From: an uncultured Carboxylicivirga sp.
Lineage (GTDB): Bacteria; Bacteroidota; Bacteroidia; Bacteroidales; Marinilabiliaceae
Assembly (NCBI GenBank): GCA_947503525.1
Contig: CANNEA010000006.1
Coordinates: 248,001-312,000, forward strand
Direction of reading: 5' to 3'
Length of the DNA: 64,000 nucleotides
Shown here piece after piece: positions 44,975-54,635 of this stretch (the first letter of the stretch is position 1; each line of letters opens with the position of its first letter). Made by a program: the position numbers and the translations under genes. The notes under the pieces are model-generated. The model was not told where the DNA came from. It saw only the letters and a program-made list of their open reading frames with translations, and made no database searches.

Positions 44975-45024
44975 AATGTTTACCCAATTATTTGTTTTTT
45001 AACTTAATTCATAGATGAACTCTA

Positions 45025-45032
45025 CAAATTTA
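45025..45032 (-). promoter_or_regulatory. Probable -7 element for the TPR/OmpA-like lipoprotein gene
   Basis: TAAATTTG on the minus strand, 50 bases before the ATG, inside a 196-base gene-free gap that otherwise shows nothing notable. The -33 region reads CTTTT rather than TTG, so the match is partial. Confidence 0.4.
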
Positions 45033-45170
45033 AGAATGTTTTTAAAATATAAAAGTTCCGTCTAAGATTTATTGCAAATATAGATATTATCTGATATTAT
45101 AACAATTCAAAGTGTGTTGTCAAACGGTTTTTATTTGCGGAGTTCGAAAGGTTTAAAAGGATTATTGTCT

Positions 45171-45827
45171 TTAACCTAATGTTGACCTTAGGTTAACTCG
45201 GTTTATTCCTGTATCGTATGGCTGGCTAATAAGTTCTGTTAAACTTTCATAAATGGTGGAATCCTGTTCAAAATTCAGATCCTCCAGGTTAATTAAGAGG
45301 ACAGGTAATTCCGGATGTTCCTTGAAGAACTGAAAGTAACCTTCTTGTAAATCAATAAGATAATCCCCATCGATAGATTTTTCGTAATCTCTTCCGCGCA
45401 GCCTGATCTGCTTTAGTAAAGTTTCAACCGGGCGATGAAGATAAACGTATAAATCGGGGACGGGTGTCATTCCGTAGACGATGTCAAAAATTTGACGGTA
45501 TAGTCTAAATTCATCGGAAGGAAGTGTTTTTGCGGCAAAAATCAAGGATTTAAAAAAGTGATAATCGGCAACGGTTAACTCATGAAACAGATCTCCGGTA
45601 TCAAAATCTTTTTTTAATTGTTTATAGCGTTCTGCTAAAAAAGACAATTCCAATGGAAAAGCGTAACGTTCTTTATTGTTATAAAATTTCGGTAAAAATG
45701 GATTATCTGCGAAGGTTTCTAAAACCAAACGGCCATTATAATCATTGCAAAGCATATTGGCCAGCGTCGATTTGCCTGTTCCAATATTACCTTCAATAAC
45801 TATGTATTTTTTGTTTAAATGATTCAT
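45171..45827 (-). CDS. Deoxynucleoside kinase
   Basis: 218 residues from MNHLNKKYIVIEGNIGTGKST (ATG at 45827; a Met 15 codons earlier is less like the family). The P-loop GNIGTGKST (13-21), the substrate-site FADNPFLPKFY, LYVYLHRPVETLLKQIRLRGRDYE (the ERS/RGR-type LID arginine motif) and IDGDYLIDLQEGYFQFF place it in the deoxyadenosine/deoxyguanosine kinase family. It phosphorylates salvaged deoxynucleosides using ATP in the cytoplasm; the base preference is not readable. It follows the peptidase gene after 86 bases on the same strand. Confidence 0.9.
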   Translation of the reverse strand: MNHLNKKYIVIEGNIGTGKSTLANMLCNDYNGRLVLETFADNPFLPKFYNNKERYAFPLELSFLAERYKQLKKDFDTGDLFHELTVADYHFFKSLIFAAKTLPSDEFRLYRQIFDIVYGMTPVPDLYVYLHRPVETLLKQIRLRGRDYEKSIDGDYLIDLQEGYFQFFKEHPELPVLLINLEDLNFEQDSTIYESLTELISQPYDTGINRVNLRSTLG

Positions 45828-45912
45828 GTAAATAAAAGATGCCTTAAGAATTATTGAACTAATACGGCTCAAGTAACTCTTAAGACATCATCTTAATCGT
45901 TATTTGCTATTA

Positions 45913-48036
45913 TTAATAAGCGGGCGTTATACCCATTTGATCAAATGCAAATGTATATAAGTCTGTCCATTCTTCAATGGTTTTTGACGTCGGTTTTCCA
46001 GCTCCGTGTCCTGCATCGGTTTCAATTCGAATCATCATTGGACGATTTCCTTTATATGCAGCCTGAAGTGCTGAGATATACTTGAATGAATGTGCTGGTA
46101 CTACACGATCATCGTGGTCAGCAGTTGTTACCATCACGGATGGATAGTTGAGCTCACCATCAATAGCATGTAGAGGAGAATACTTATACAAGTAGTCGAA
46201 CATTTCTTTACTGTCTTTACTTGTGCCATAATCAGTAGCCCAATATCTACCAATGGTGAAATTTTGATAGCGCAACATGTCCATTACGCCTACCTGAGGG
46301 TAAGCTACTTTAAATAATTCGGGAGCCTGATTTATAACAGCACCAACCAATAGACCTCCATTTGATCCTCCTTGTGCGGCTAATTTATCAGGATTAGTAT
46401 AACCTTCAGATACAAGATATTTGCCAGCCGAAATAAAGTCATCAAAAACATTTTGCTTATTCATTAAGGTACCCGCTTTATGCCAGTCTTCGCCATATTC
46501 ACCACCACCTCGAAGGTTAGCTACAGCAAATACTCCACCGTTTTCAAGCCAAACTAATCGGCGTATATCGAAGCGCGGAGTTAAGCTAATATTGAAACCT
46601 CCATATCCATATAGCCATGCCGGGTTGTTACCGTTAAGTTCAAGACCTTTTTTATGAACAATAAACATTGGAACTTTTGTGCCATCCTTACTCTTGTAAA
46701 ATACCTGCTTAGTTTCATATTGATCAATATCAAAATCAATTTCTGTTTTATGATAAAGCTCCGATTTGTTGGCCTTAATATCATATTTATAAATGACAGA
46801 TGGGTAGGTATATGAAGAGAACGTATAAAAAGTGGTTTCATCCTCAATCTTACCGTAGAAACCACCAACAGTTCCTACTGATGGTAAATCTACATTATAT
46901 AGAAAATCACCTTCCAGAGAATAAACCTTAATTAAAGAGTGAGCGTCTTGTTGATAGTTGGCAAATATTTTTCCACCTACAACCGATATTCTTCTCAGAA
47001 CGTTTTTGTCATCTTCAGAAATTAAATCAGTCCAATTTTCTTTGGCCGGATTATTTACATCAATTTTAATAATTCTGTACTTAGGTGCATCATCATTAGT
47101 CATCACCCAAAGGTGTCCGTTGTGATGATCTATCACCGAGTAGTCCTTCTCAAAGCTTTCCACCACTTTGACGATTTCAGCTTTCTTTTTTGAAAGATCT
47201 TTAAAGTAAAGAGCATTGCCAGTTGTTGATTCTGTAACTCTGATGATCATATATTTTTCATCTTCAGTGATGCTTGCTCCAAAACTCCAATTAGGATTAG
47301 CTGTATCTTCATAAATCAGTTTATCTTCATCTTGAGATGTGCCCACTTTATGATAATAGATTTTACTATCCTTATTTTGACCTTTCAATTCATCTCCTTC
47401 TTTTGGCGTTGGATAGCGACTGTAGAAGAAGCCATCTTTGTACCATGAAATGCCTGAAAACTTAATCCATTGCAGATGATCTGTTAAATTCTCACCTGTG
47501 TTGATGTCTTTAACGTAGAATTCTCTCCAATCAGAACCCCCGGTTGAAGTGCCGTATCCTAGATACTTCCCATCGTTGGATACTGAAAAAGTGGCTAGTG
47601 AAACAGTTCCGTCATCAGATAATTTATTCGGATCTAGAAAAACCTGAGCATCGCTTTCCAAAGTTTCCTGTTTGTAATAAACGCTTTGGTTTTGTAAGCC
47701 ATCATTCTTTGTAAAGAAATAGTTGTCACCTGCTTTCCAGGGTGCCGAACGACGAGGATAGTTCCATATCTCAGTAAGGCGGGTTTTAATTTTCTCTCTA
47801 AAAGGAACGGTCTCCAGGTAAGAGAAGGTAACTGCATTCTGTTGTTTTACCCATTCGGCAGTTTCAGCTGAACGATCATCTTCAAGCCAACGGTATGGAT
47901 CTGCAACCTGTGTTCCAAAATAAACATCAACAACATCTCCTTTTTTTGTTTCAGGATAATTGTAGTTGCTTTTTTTCATTTCACATGAATACAATGTAGC
48001 AAGCAACACTAGCGTAATAATTTTCAGGTGTTTCAT
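45913..48036 (-). CDS. Prolyl oligopeptidase family serine peptidase, lipoprotein
   Basis: 707 residues. A lipoprotein signal ends in LYSC (Cys19). The first 75 residues of the mature part contain DPYRWLEDDRSAET, the family's entry motif, then a seven-bladed propeller (about 90-440), then the alpha/beta hydrolase with Ser558 in AAQGGSNGGLLVG, Asp in TTADHDDRVVPAHS and His677 in DAGHGAGKP. S9A enzymes cut short proline-containing peptides. A Cys-anchored form points to the periplasm or outer-membrane face. The hypothetical Zn-like gene lies just upstream (10 bases). Confidence 0.93.
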   Translation of the reverse strand: MKHLKIITLVLLATLYSCEMKKSNYNYPETKKGDVVDVYFGTQVADPYRWLEDDRSAETAEWVKQQNAVTFSYLETVPFREKIKTRLTEIWNYPRRSAPWKAGDNYFFTKNDGLQNQSVYYKQETLESDAQVFLDPNKLSDDGTVSLATFSVSNDGKYLGYGTSTGGSDWREFYVKDINTGENLTDHLQWIKFSGISWYKDGFFYSRYPTPKEGDELKGQNKDSKIYYHKVGTSQDEDKLIYEDTANPNWSFGASITEDEKYMIIRVTESTTGNALYFKDLSKKKAEIVKVVESFEKDYSVIDHHNGHLWVMTNDDAPKYRIIKIDVNNPAKENWTDLISEDDKNVLRRISVVGGKIFANYQQDAHSLIKVYSLEGDFLYNVDLPSVGTVGGFYGKIEDETTFYTFSSYTYPSVIYKYDIKANKSELYHKTEIDFDIDQYETKQVFYKSKDGTKVPMFIVHKKGLELNGNNPAWLYGYGGFNISLTPRFDIRRLVWLENGGVFAVANLRGGGEYGEDWHKAGTLMNKQNVFDDFISAGKYLVSEGYTNPDKLAAQGGSNGGLLVGAVINQAPELFKVAYPQVGVMDMLRYQNFTIGRYWATDYGTSKDSKEMFDYLYKYSPLHAIDGELNYPSVMVTTADHDDRVVPAHSFKYISALQAAYKGNRPMMIRIETDAGHGAGKPTSKTIEEWTDLYTFAFDQMGITPAY

Positions 48037-48046
48037 TTTTTAAAAT

Positions 48047-48526
48047 TTAGTAGAGTTTATTGTTTTTGGATAAGTTATTTTCTTTAATCTTTCCGGTAAT
48101 GTAACCTGCCAGCACTCCTACTGCCCAACCTAAACCTGCCATTCCAATTAAATTGTCACCATCACTAAGCCATGAGTAGGATGTTGTTATAGCGGTTCCG
48201 GCCAGCATACCAATGGCAGCATAAGTCGAAGTTAATCTTCCTTTTACTCTTTGTTGATGTACAGTGGTGAGGTGCTTTTGTGACTCGCTTACCCAGTTTT
48301 CAAAATTGCGTTTTGCTTTAACATCCGCACCAAATAAGGGACTAATATCCTTTGTAAATATTTCTCCTTCCTTTGTGAAATGTTTACAATGGTTGCAAGC
48401 CGATTGATTTTTATGCAAGACATCCATTAAGCGAGGCATTACAGCCAGGCTTAAAGAGCGAATTTCCATTTTTGGTATGTCTTTAAGCTGCTCGTTAAGG
48501 AGATCGTAGCATTCTTTGTGTTCCAT
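48047..48526 (-). CDS. Hypothetical membrane protein with N-terminal Cys-His cluster
   Basis: 159 residues from MEHKECYDLLNEQ (ATG at 48526). The open frame runs 24 codons further up but that part overlaps the pnp terminator region, so the shorter start is preferred. The N-terminal half has a CNHCKHF motif (about 44-50) that could hold a metal; two hydrophobic segments near residues 99-119 and 129-147 (AAIGMLAGTAITTSYSWL and IGMAGLGWAVGVLAGYITG) look membrane-inserted with glycine-zipper spacing. No family is recognised. It sits 10 bases before the S9 peptidase gene, so they may share a transcript. Confidence 0.55.
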   Translation of the reverse strand: MEHKECYDLLNEQLKDIPKMEIRSLSLAVMPRLMDVLHKNQSACNHCKHFTKEGEIFTKDISPLFGADVKAKRNFENWVSESQKHLTTVHQQRVKGRLTSTYAAIGMLAGTAITTSYSWLSDGDNLIGMAGLGWAVGVLAGYITGKIKENNLSKNNKLY

Positions 48527-48600
48527 TATGCAATTATGTGTTGAGTGGGATTCAGGAGCTTGAACCAATGAAGTTAAAAAAAGTTTTGAAGGGAACAAAA

Positions 48601-48625
48601 AAGGCCGACTCTATGAGTCGGCCTT
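48601..48625 (-). terminator. Hairpin terminator after pnp
   Basis: A perfect 10-base stem AAGGCCGACT/AGTCGGCCTT with a five-base loop; the plus-strand A-run just before it reads as T's on the minus-strand transcript. Confidence 0.85.
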
Positions 48626-48645
48626 GAAATTTATAATAGTAAATA

Positions 48646-50790
48646 CTATTCTGCTTTTGGCTTTGGTTTTCTTTCAGGACGTGGAAGTAAAACTTTTCTT
48701 GATAATTTAAGTTTTCCAGAACGTTGGTCAACTTCAATCAATTTCACTTCTACTTCTTCTCCTTCTTTCAAAGCATCTTCAACTTTTTCAAGTCGTTTCC
48801 ACTCAATTTCAGAAATATGAAGTAATCCGTCTTTTCCAGGTAAAATCTCAACAAATGCACCGAAAGGAACAATTGATTTAACTTTCCCTTTATAAACTTG
48901 TCCTACTTCAGGAACGGCAACGATTGCTTTAACGCGAGCTAAGGCAGCATCAATAGCGTCTTTATTGCTTGCTGAAATGGCTACTTTACCGATGTTTCCG
49001 TCTTCTTCAATTGTTATTACGGTTTCAGTAAGCGCTTGAATTTCCTGAATGATTTTTCCACCTGGTCCAATCACAGATCCAATCATGTCCTTAGGAATCT
49101 CGATATTCACAATTCGAGGAGCATGTGGTTTGTAATCTTCGCGAGGCTCGGTAATGGTTTCGTCTAATTTGTCAAGAATATGCATGCGACCAGCTTTAGC
49201 CTGATTTAATGCTTTTTCAAGAACTTCATATGAAAGACCATCAACCTTAATGTCCATTTGAGTGGCAGTAATACCATCGCGAGTACCAGTTACTTTAAAG
49301 TCCATATCACCTAAATGATCTTCATCACCAAGGATATCAGAAAGAACAGCAAATTCACCAGTCTTAGTATCAGTGATTAATCCCATTGCAATACCCGAAA
49401 CAGATTTCTTAACAGGTACACCTGCATCCATAAGAGCTAATGTTCCGGCACAAACAGTAGCCATCGATGATGATCCGTTTGATTCAAGGATATCTGAAAC
49501 AATTCGTACGGTATAAGCATAATCATCAGGCATCATGCGCTTAAGGGCACGATATGCCAAATTACCATGACCAATTTCTCGACGGCTGATTCCTCTTGCA
49601 GGACGTGCGTCACCAGTTGAGAATGGAGGAAAGTTGTAGTGTAATAAGAAACGATCGTAACTCTTATTCATTACGTCGTCTACTAATTTCTCATCCATCT
49701 TTGTTCCCAAAGTAACCGTAGTCAATGATTGAGTCTCTCCACGTGTAAATACAGCCGATCCGTGAGGTCCCGGAAGGTAATCAATTTCACTCCAGATAGG
49801 ACGGATCTCGTCAGTTTGACGACCATCTAAACGAATCTGAGTGTCTAGTACTACTCTTCGTACTGCTTCCTTTTCTACATCGTGATAATATTTCTTGATT
49901 AAACCTGTTGGGATCTCATCTTCTTCTGCGTTGTAATTTTCAGCAATAAATTCCTCACAAATTGCACCGAATGCGTCAATGCGCTCGTGCTTATTTGGAT
50001 TAGCTGCTTTGGCTACTTCATATGCTTTGTCATAGGTAGCTTTCCAAACTTTTTCGCGAAGTTCGTCATCATTTTCTTCATGACAATACTCACGCTTTTC
50101 AGTTTTGCCAACCGTTTCCATCATTTCGATTTGAGCCTGACACTGAACTTTAATAGCTTCATGAGCTACTTTCATTCCTTCCAGAAGATCAGCTTCAGAA
50201 ACTTCAGACATTTCGCCTTCAACCATCATAATGTTGTCAATGGTAGCAGCAACGATAATATCCATGTCTGCATTTTCCATTTCTGAGATGCTAGGATTAA
50301 CCTTCATCACTCCATCAATTCGAGCTACACGACATTCAGAGATTGGTCCGTTAAAAGGAATATCTGACACAGCTAATGCAGCAGAGGCCGCAAGTCCGGC
50401 AATAGCATCAGGTGCTACTTCAGGATCAGCTGAAATTAAGTTTACCGTAACAAATGTGTCGGCATGATAGTCTTCAGGGAAAAGAGGACGTAATGCACGG
50501 TCGATCAAACGAGATACTAATATTTCATAATCTGAAGGACGTGCTTCTCTCTTTTGGAAGCCTCCTGGAAAACGTCCAACAGCTGCGTATTTTTCTTTGT
50601 ATTCAACAGTAAGTGGCATAAAATCCACATCGGGTTTTGCATCTTTAGCAGAAGTTACAGCTGCTAATAAATATGTATCACCCATTTTAACGACTACCGA
50701 GCCGTCAGCTTGCTTTGCTAGTTTACCAGTTTCAATGGTAATTGTTCTGCCATCACCTAGTTCAATGACTTTTTCTAATGGTTTAATCAT
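48646..50790 (-). CDS. pnp: Polynucleotide phosphorylase
   Basis: 714 residues with the full domain order: two RNase PH-like cores (first with [17 protein letters not shown]; second with [16 protein letters not shown] and [15 protein letters not shown]), a KH domain ([19 protein letters not shown]) and an S1 domain ([25 protein letters not shown]). It degrades RNA 3' to 5' by phosphorolysis and adds tails. It lies 219 bases downstream of rpsO on the same strand, but a terminator separates them. A TATCTTTG box lies at 50832-50839. Confidence 0.97.
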   Translation of the reverse strand: MIKPLEKVIELGDGRTITIETGKLAKQADGSVVVKMGDTYLLAAVTSAKDAKPDVDFMPLTVEYKEKYAAVGRFPGGFQKREARPSDYEILVSRLIDRALRPLFPEDYHADTFVTVNLISADPEVAPDAIAGLAASAALAVSDIPFNGPISECRVARIDGVMKVNPSISEMENADMDIIVAATIDNIMMVEGEMSEVSEADLLEGMKVAHEAIKVQCQAQIEMMETVGKTEKREYCHEENDDELREKVWKATYDKAYEVAKAANPNKHERIDAFGAICEEFIAENYNAEEDEIPTGLIKKYYHDVEKEAVRRVVLDTQIRLDGRQTDEIRPIWSEIDYLPGPHGSAVFTRGETQSLTTVTLGTKMDEKLVDDVMNKSYDRFLLHYNFPPFSTGDARPARGISRREIGHGNLAYRALKRMMPDDYAYTVRIVSDILESNGSSSMATVCAGTLALMDAGVPVKKSVSGIAMGLITDTKTGEFAVLSDILGDEDHLGDMDFKVTGTRDGITATQMDIKVDGLSYEVLEKALNQAKAGRMHILDKLDETITEPREDYKPHAPRIVNIEIPKDMIGSVIGPGGKIIQEIQALTETVITIEEDGNIGKVAISASNKDAIDAALARVKAIVAVPEVGQVYKGKVKSIVPFGAFVEILPGKDGLLHISEIEWKRLEKVEDALKEGEEVEVKLIEVDQRSGKLKLSRKVLLPRPERKPKPKAE

Positions 50791-50831
50791 GACAATTTTT
50801 CTTATCTTTTTTTATCCGTCTATATTACTGC

Positions 50832-50839
50832 CAAAGATA
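50832..50839 (-). promoter_or_regulatory. Probable -7 element for pnp
   Basis: CAAAGATA on the plus strand (TATCTTTG on the minus strand), 41 bases before the pnp ATG. No TTG at the expected -33 spot. Confidence 0.45.
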
Positions 50840-50956
50840 TGTAATATCCTAAGATTATTGGTAAAAACTATTTCTTTTTTAGCGCTTAAGGTAGTGTGGT
50901 GTGGTTTTTGGCTAAGCTGGTATTGCAGCGAATGCTGAATTTTCTATTGAGGGTAT

Positions 50957-50992
50957 AAAAAAAGGCAGCCTTTATTTAAAGACTGCCTTTTT
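50957..50992 (-). terminator. Hairpin terminator after rpsO
   Basis: A 15-base stem AAAAAGGCAGCCTTT/AAAGACTGCCTTTTT with one mismatch and a short AT loop, about 18 bases past the rpsO stop, between rpsO and pnp. Confidence 0.75.
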
Positions 50993-51009
50993 GTTTTTTT
51001 GCAAATTGC

Positions 51010-51279
51010 TTACTTACGTAATCCAAGTTCTGCAACAATTGCACGATATCTTACGATATCTTTTTTCTTTAAATAGTCTAATAAGCTACGACGCTTACCT
51101 ACCATTTTTTTCAAAGCATGCTCTGTGCTATAATCTTTTCTATTTGACTTTAAGTGATCAGTCAAATGCGAGATACGGAAAGTAAATAATGCTATCTGGC
51201 TTTCAGGTGAACCAGTATCAGAATTCGATTTTCCGTGCTTCTCGAAGATCTCTTGCTTCTTTTCTGCTGATAAGTACAT
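51010..51279 (-). CDS. rpsO: 30S ribosomal protein S15
   Basis: 89 residues, standard length. The signature GSPESQIALFTFRISHLTDHLK with the following KDYSTEHALKKMVGKRRSLLDYLKKKD block is diagnostic of S15, which binds the central domain of 16S rRNA early in small-subunit assembly. It is monocistronic here, with a canonical promoter at 51309-51338 and a terminator before pnp. The rpsO-pnp neighbourhood is widely conserved. Confidence 0.97.
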   Translation of the reverse strand: MYLSAEKKQEIFEKHGKSNSDTGSPESQIALFTFRISHLTDHLKSNRKDYSTEHALKKMVGKRRSLLDYLKKKDIVRYRAIVAELGLRK

Positions 51280-51308
51280 AATACTTTATTTAAATATATT
51301 TGCGGCTG

Positions 51309-51338
51309 CAAAGATAGATAAATTATTTTAGGCTACAA
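51309..51338 (-). promoter_or_regulatory. Bacteroidota-type promoter for rpsO
   Basis: On the minus strand: TTG (51336-51338), 19-base spacer, TATCTTTG (51309-51316), a full match to consensus and spacing. The ATG is 30 bases further on. Confidence 0.7.
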
Positions 51339-51370
51339 GGTATTAATGTTTAGTTTTTTGCAATAAAAAA

Positions 51371-51392
51371 CCCGAAGATAATAATCTTCGGG
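51371..51392 (-). terminator. Hairpin terminator after the LPP20-like lipoprotein gene
   Basis: A perfect 9-base stem CCCGAAGAT/ATCTTCGGG with loop AATA, 24 bases past the stop; on the minus strand it is followed by six T's. Confidence 0.8.
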
Positions 51393-51415
51393 TCTAAATG
51401 CATTCTTGAATGGAA

Positions 51416-52003
51416 TTACAGTCCTTTTTCAGCTGCCATTTTTTCCATTTCCTGATTGAAAATTTCTTCAAATTTCTTTTTGTCGTAATCAACCTGAAGC
51501 TTTTGGTTTTGTGAAAGCTTGTTGTTGATACCATTCATAATGTCTTCCTTGCTTACTTCAATTGCAACGAATCCGCGGTATTTACCATTGTCAAGCACAC
51601 TGGCTTTTTCGCAGGCAACCACAATGTTTGAAATGGTTTCATCAGCTACTTCTCTGGTCAGGTTCTCAAATTTTTGCTCAAATTCAGAAGCATCACCAAA
51701 TTCACGTTCGTTAACGTAGCGATCAGTAACCGATTTAGTGTTTGAGTTAATTAAGGTTACGATGCGTTGCTTGGCGTTAAGTAAAGCTTTTTCTTTAGCT
51801 AAACTTAAATCTGAACTGGTAGCCATCGCACTTGCTCTGAAATAATTTTTGTCTGAGGTACCTTTATCTTCACAAGGCATGTTTTCTAAAATAGTGCCTA
51901 CCTCACTGTTTGTCGTTACTTTTTCTTTCGACTTACAGCTGTTCATACCGGCAATCATTGCAAGTGATACAATTCCTATTCCTAAAATTTTTCGTGTATT
52001 CAT
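51416..52003 (-). CDS. LPP20-like lipoprotein
   Basis: 195 residues with a lipoprotein signal (SLAMIAGMNSC, Cys23). The mature part contains FRASAMATSSDLSLAKEKALLNAKQRIVTLI and IVVACEKASVLDNGKYRGFVAIEVSKEDI, the pattern of LPP20-domain lipoproteins (an alpha-beta module with AxxxA-rich helix), and ends in a charged helix (DYDKKKFEEIFNQEME). The function is unknown in most bacteria. It is a single-gene unit between the K+ channel and rpsO with its own terminator. Confidence 0.72.
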   Translation of the reverse strand: MNTRKILGIGIVSLAMIAGMNSCKSKEKVTTNSEVGTILENMPCEDKGTSDKNYFRASAMATSSDLSLAKEKALLNAKQRIVTLINSNTKSVTDRYVNEREFGDASEFEQKFENLTREVADETISNIVVACEKASVLDNGKYRGFVAIEVSKEDIMNGINNKLSQNQKLQVDYDKKKFEEIFNQEMEKMAAEKGL

Positions 52004-52164
52004 GATTTACGTATTTGGGTTTTAAAAACTGGTTATAAGCATTACAAAAAGCGAACCAAAAAAAACAGTTCTTAACATCTCTTATAAAAATGATGCCAAA
52101 GCTATATACTTTAATTAGCAAAAAATGTTTGCATCTTGATGCAAAAATATGGTTTTATATTCAG

Positions 52165-53229
52165 CTAGATTACTTTATTAACATCGCTTGTTACTAGCTC
52201 TGTGTCATTAATCAGCTGCTCAAACTTAGTGAGTTGTCCCGGTGCGCCCAAGACAAATAATTTATCTGCCGGAGTGATCTCGATATCAGGGGACGGATTA
52301 AATATATATGCCCCTTCGCCAGTTTTAATCCCGACTAAATTTGCTCCGGATTTTTCTCGTAATTTTAATTCTCGTATTGTTTTTTTATAGTTGGCAACTG
52401 CCAGTTTTGAACAACTTATTTCCATAAGTTGCACATCCTTCGAGCTTTGTAGTAAAATGTATTCAATAAATTCAACTACGTCAGGCTGAGTGACTAATGT
52501 TGCCATGCGCTGTCCACCTATTCTATCGGGCATAATAACGTTGGTAGCACCTGCACGACGCAATTTTGTATCTGATCTAAAATCACTGGCTCTACTAATA
52601 ATTTTTAGAGCCGGATTCATCTCGCTTGCCGTTAATACTACAAACATATTATCCGCATCGTTAGGCAAAGCCGTGATTAGTGCTTTCGCTTTTCTTATTT
52701 GTGCAGCTTCCAAAACTTCTTCAGAACTGGCATCACCCTGTACATATAAATTTTCAGGATCTTCAAGAATTCGCGTAACTACATGATCGCGTTTCTCGAC
52801 AATGACAAAGTGCTCGCCATGTTCTGCCAACTCAACACAAGCCTGATAACCATTGCGACCATAACCACAAACAATAACATGATCCTCCAGTTTGACTATT
52901 TTCTTTCTCAATTGATATGCTTTATATGATTGATGTAGTACACCTTCAAAGATTATCCTGGTTATTTGGGTGATAACATATCCAAATATTCCTAAGCTAA
53001 AAATAATAAGAAAAATGGTAAAAATCTTCCCTGTGTCGGATAAAGGTACAACTTCACTAAAACCAACTGTAGCCATCGTTATGACTGTCATGTAAATAGC
53101 ATCCAGCAATCTATAGCCTTCAAGTAAGGCAAATCCTGCCGAGCCAGCCGAAATAGTAAGTATTAAAAGGCCGGCTGATATTAGCAGGGCCTTAATTGTT
53201 TCATGGTATAATGATTGGTTGTTGTTCAC
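52165..53229 (-). CDS. Two-TM potassium channel with RCK (TrkA-N/TrkA-C) domains
   Basis: 354 residues. Two membrane helices (about 13-34 and 66-92) flank a pore loop with the filter TVGF (54-57, in MATVGFSEV), not the usual TVGYG. The cytoplasmic part is an RCK domain with the nucleotide fold IVCGYGRNGYQACVELAE (about 119-136) and a TrkA-C domain at the end (LREKSGANLVGIKTGEGAY). MthK/GsuK-like channels of this kind are gated by Ca2+ or nucleotides. The gene overlaps the upstream DUF2851 gene by four bases (ATGA), indicating translational coupling. Confidence 0.9.
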   Translation of the reverse strand: MNNNQSLYHETIKALLISAGLLILTISAGSAGFALLEGYRLLDAIYMTVITMATVGFSEVVPLSDTGKIFTIFLIIFSLGIFGYVITQITRIIFEGVLHQSYKAYQLRKKIVKLEDHVIVCGYGRNGYQACVELAEHGEHFVIVEKRDHVVTRILEDPENLYVQGDASSEEVLEAAQIRKAKALITALPNDADNMFVVLTASEMNPALKIISRASDFRSDTKLRRAGATNVIMPDRIGGQRMATLVTQPDVVEFIEYILLQSSKDVQLMEISCSKLAVANYKKTIRELKLREKSGANLVGIKTGEGAYIFNPSPDIEITPADKLFVLGAPGQLTKFEQLINDTELVTSDVNKVI

Positions 53230-54500
53230 GCTTTACTTAATACTTTATGTCCGATGTGGCAATTTAAACACTTTTTGTGATTGCAGTAGTGGTTTTTCAG
53301 AAAAATAAGACTTTGAGCTTGCGCTTCATTATTAATAACGATCCCGGATTTTTTCCAATTACTTAATATTCTGTTTTTTTCAGGTGTTTTCTTATACAGT
53401 TGTTCCAATATATTTTCTTTTTCACTTTTGTTGTTGTGTTTGTCGTGATAAACAAATAAATATGGATAGATGGTATTGTAGACAATTAATTGTTTAGAGC
53501 TTGAGCCGAGGTGTTTTTTTGAATTTTTAGAGCTTTGTTTTCCAAGTACAAAATGAGTATCCCAGTAATCAGATGCATGTATGGATAAATTTAGTTTTCT
53601 GTTTTTGTGATTTTCTAGGTTTTGTAAATTGCTGAATAGGCCTTTGGATAAATGTATTAAAGCAACCAGTTGAGCTATGCGAATGGTTGGGAAGTTTGTT
53701 GGTCGTAATCTAAGAAATTTCCACAAATGGCTTTCAATATTAGTAAGTTGGTATTTATTTGAAAGAAAGCGATATTCTTTTTGTAATGATTCTGTATAAG
53801 CATCAGAATGAGTCGGGTTGTCCAATAAGCCTGCTTGTCCTAGAAGTAGAGCTTCTAATTGAATTAAATTGTCGGAATGTTTTAAAAGTATTTTTAATGG
53901 CGTTTGTTTAGCCATCATTTCGAATGGTTGTCCGTTAACTCCAAAACCAAAACTACGTGCAAGTAGAATAAAAAAGACCTGATCCCAATCGTTTTTATTG
54001 TGTTCTAATAAAAGTTCAATTTGCTTACTTTTAATTTCCATACGTTCTACAAATAATCGATCAAGCCATTGATCAATAATAAAATGATCAATATTGCTAA
54101 TCTGATTTTGGCAAGGTATCCACAGTTCATTAAAAAATAAGGATTGATAACGTTCGAATATGCTATTGGAGTATTTGATTTTCCAAACCGGAACTTTTCT
54201 TCCTGATGATGTTATGGTTTCACTCGTGCAATTGTTTACGACATGAAGGATCACGTTGTCGTAGCTTTTATCTTTATCATGTCCGTGTAAGGCCCATTCC
54301 GATTCAGAATTATGAACTTCTACATTGCCCGCCCATAGGGTGCCATTAAGTTTTATTTTAGCATTGAAGAAATCAGGACCGGCATCATTGTTTTTTAGAC
54401 CGGGATGAATGATCTCAAGCGCTTGTCCATCTTCTGTTTGCAATTGATCAGGGTAATATAATTTGTATTGCCAGATGTATTGGAGGAAATCTTCATTCAT
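53226..54500 (-). CDS. DUF2851 family protein
   Basis: 424 residues. DUF2851 traits are visible at the N-terminus: FLQYIWQYKLYYPDQLQT, then IIHPGLKNNDAGPDFFNAKI and WAGNVEVHNSESEWALHGHD, which resemble a PD-(D/E)XK-like active region (Asp, Glu and His clusters). The C-terminus carries a Cys/His cluster (HYCNHKKCLNCHIGHKVL) able to bind zinc. The function is unknown. It is coupled to the K+ channel gene by a four-base overlap and divergent from the permease gene. Confidence 0.85.
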   Translation of the reverse strand: MNEDFLQYIWQYKLYYPDQLQTEDGQALEIIHPGLKNNDAGPDFFNAKIKLNGTLWAGNVEVHNSESEWALHGHDKDKSYDNVILHVVNNCTSETITSSGRKVPVWKIKYSNSIFERYQSLFFNELWIPCQNQISNIDHFIIDQWLDRLFVERMEIKSKQIELLLEHNKNDWDQVFFILLARSFGFGVNGQPFEMMAKQTPLKILLKHSDNLIQLEALLLGQAGLLDNPTHSDAYTESLQKEYRFLSNKYQLTNIESHLWKFLRLRPTNFPTIRIAQLVALIHLSKGLFSNLQNLENHKNRKLNLSIHASDYWDTHFVLGKQSSKNSKKHLGSSSKQLIVYNTIYPYLFVYHDKHNNKSEKENILEQLYKKTPEKNRILSNWKKSGIVINNEAQAQSLIFLKNHYCNHKKCLNCHIGHKVLSKA

Positions 54501-54595
54501 TCTGTTTGGATTTGATATTCAAAATTTAAGGTAATTAATAGAATATTACAAGAATGATGGACGTTCATCGTATTTGGATTTACCATAATGAGGTA

Positions 54596-54615
54596 GTTAG
54601 AAAGCTTTTTCTAAC
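54596..54615 (+). promoter_or_regulatory. Inverted repeat overlapping the promoter of the permease gene
   Basis: GTTAGAAA/TTTCTAAC, an 8-base inverted repeat around GCTT. Its right arm covers the first part of a TAACTTTG -7 box (54612-54619), so it may be an operator or a leader hairpin. Confidence 0.4.
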
Positions 54616-54619
54616 TTTG
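54612..54619 (+). promoter_or_regulatory. Probable -7 element for the LolC/E-type permease gene
   Basis: TAACTTTG matches TAnnTTTG, only 17 bases before the TTG start codon at 54636, implying a leader of about ten bases or less. Confidence 0.45.
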
Positions 54620-54635
54620 CTTAAAATCGTATAAA

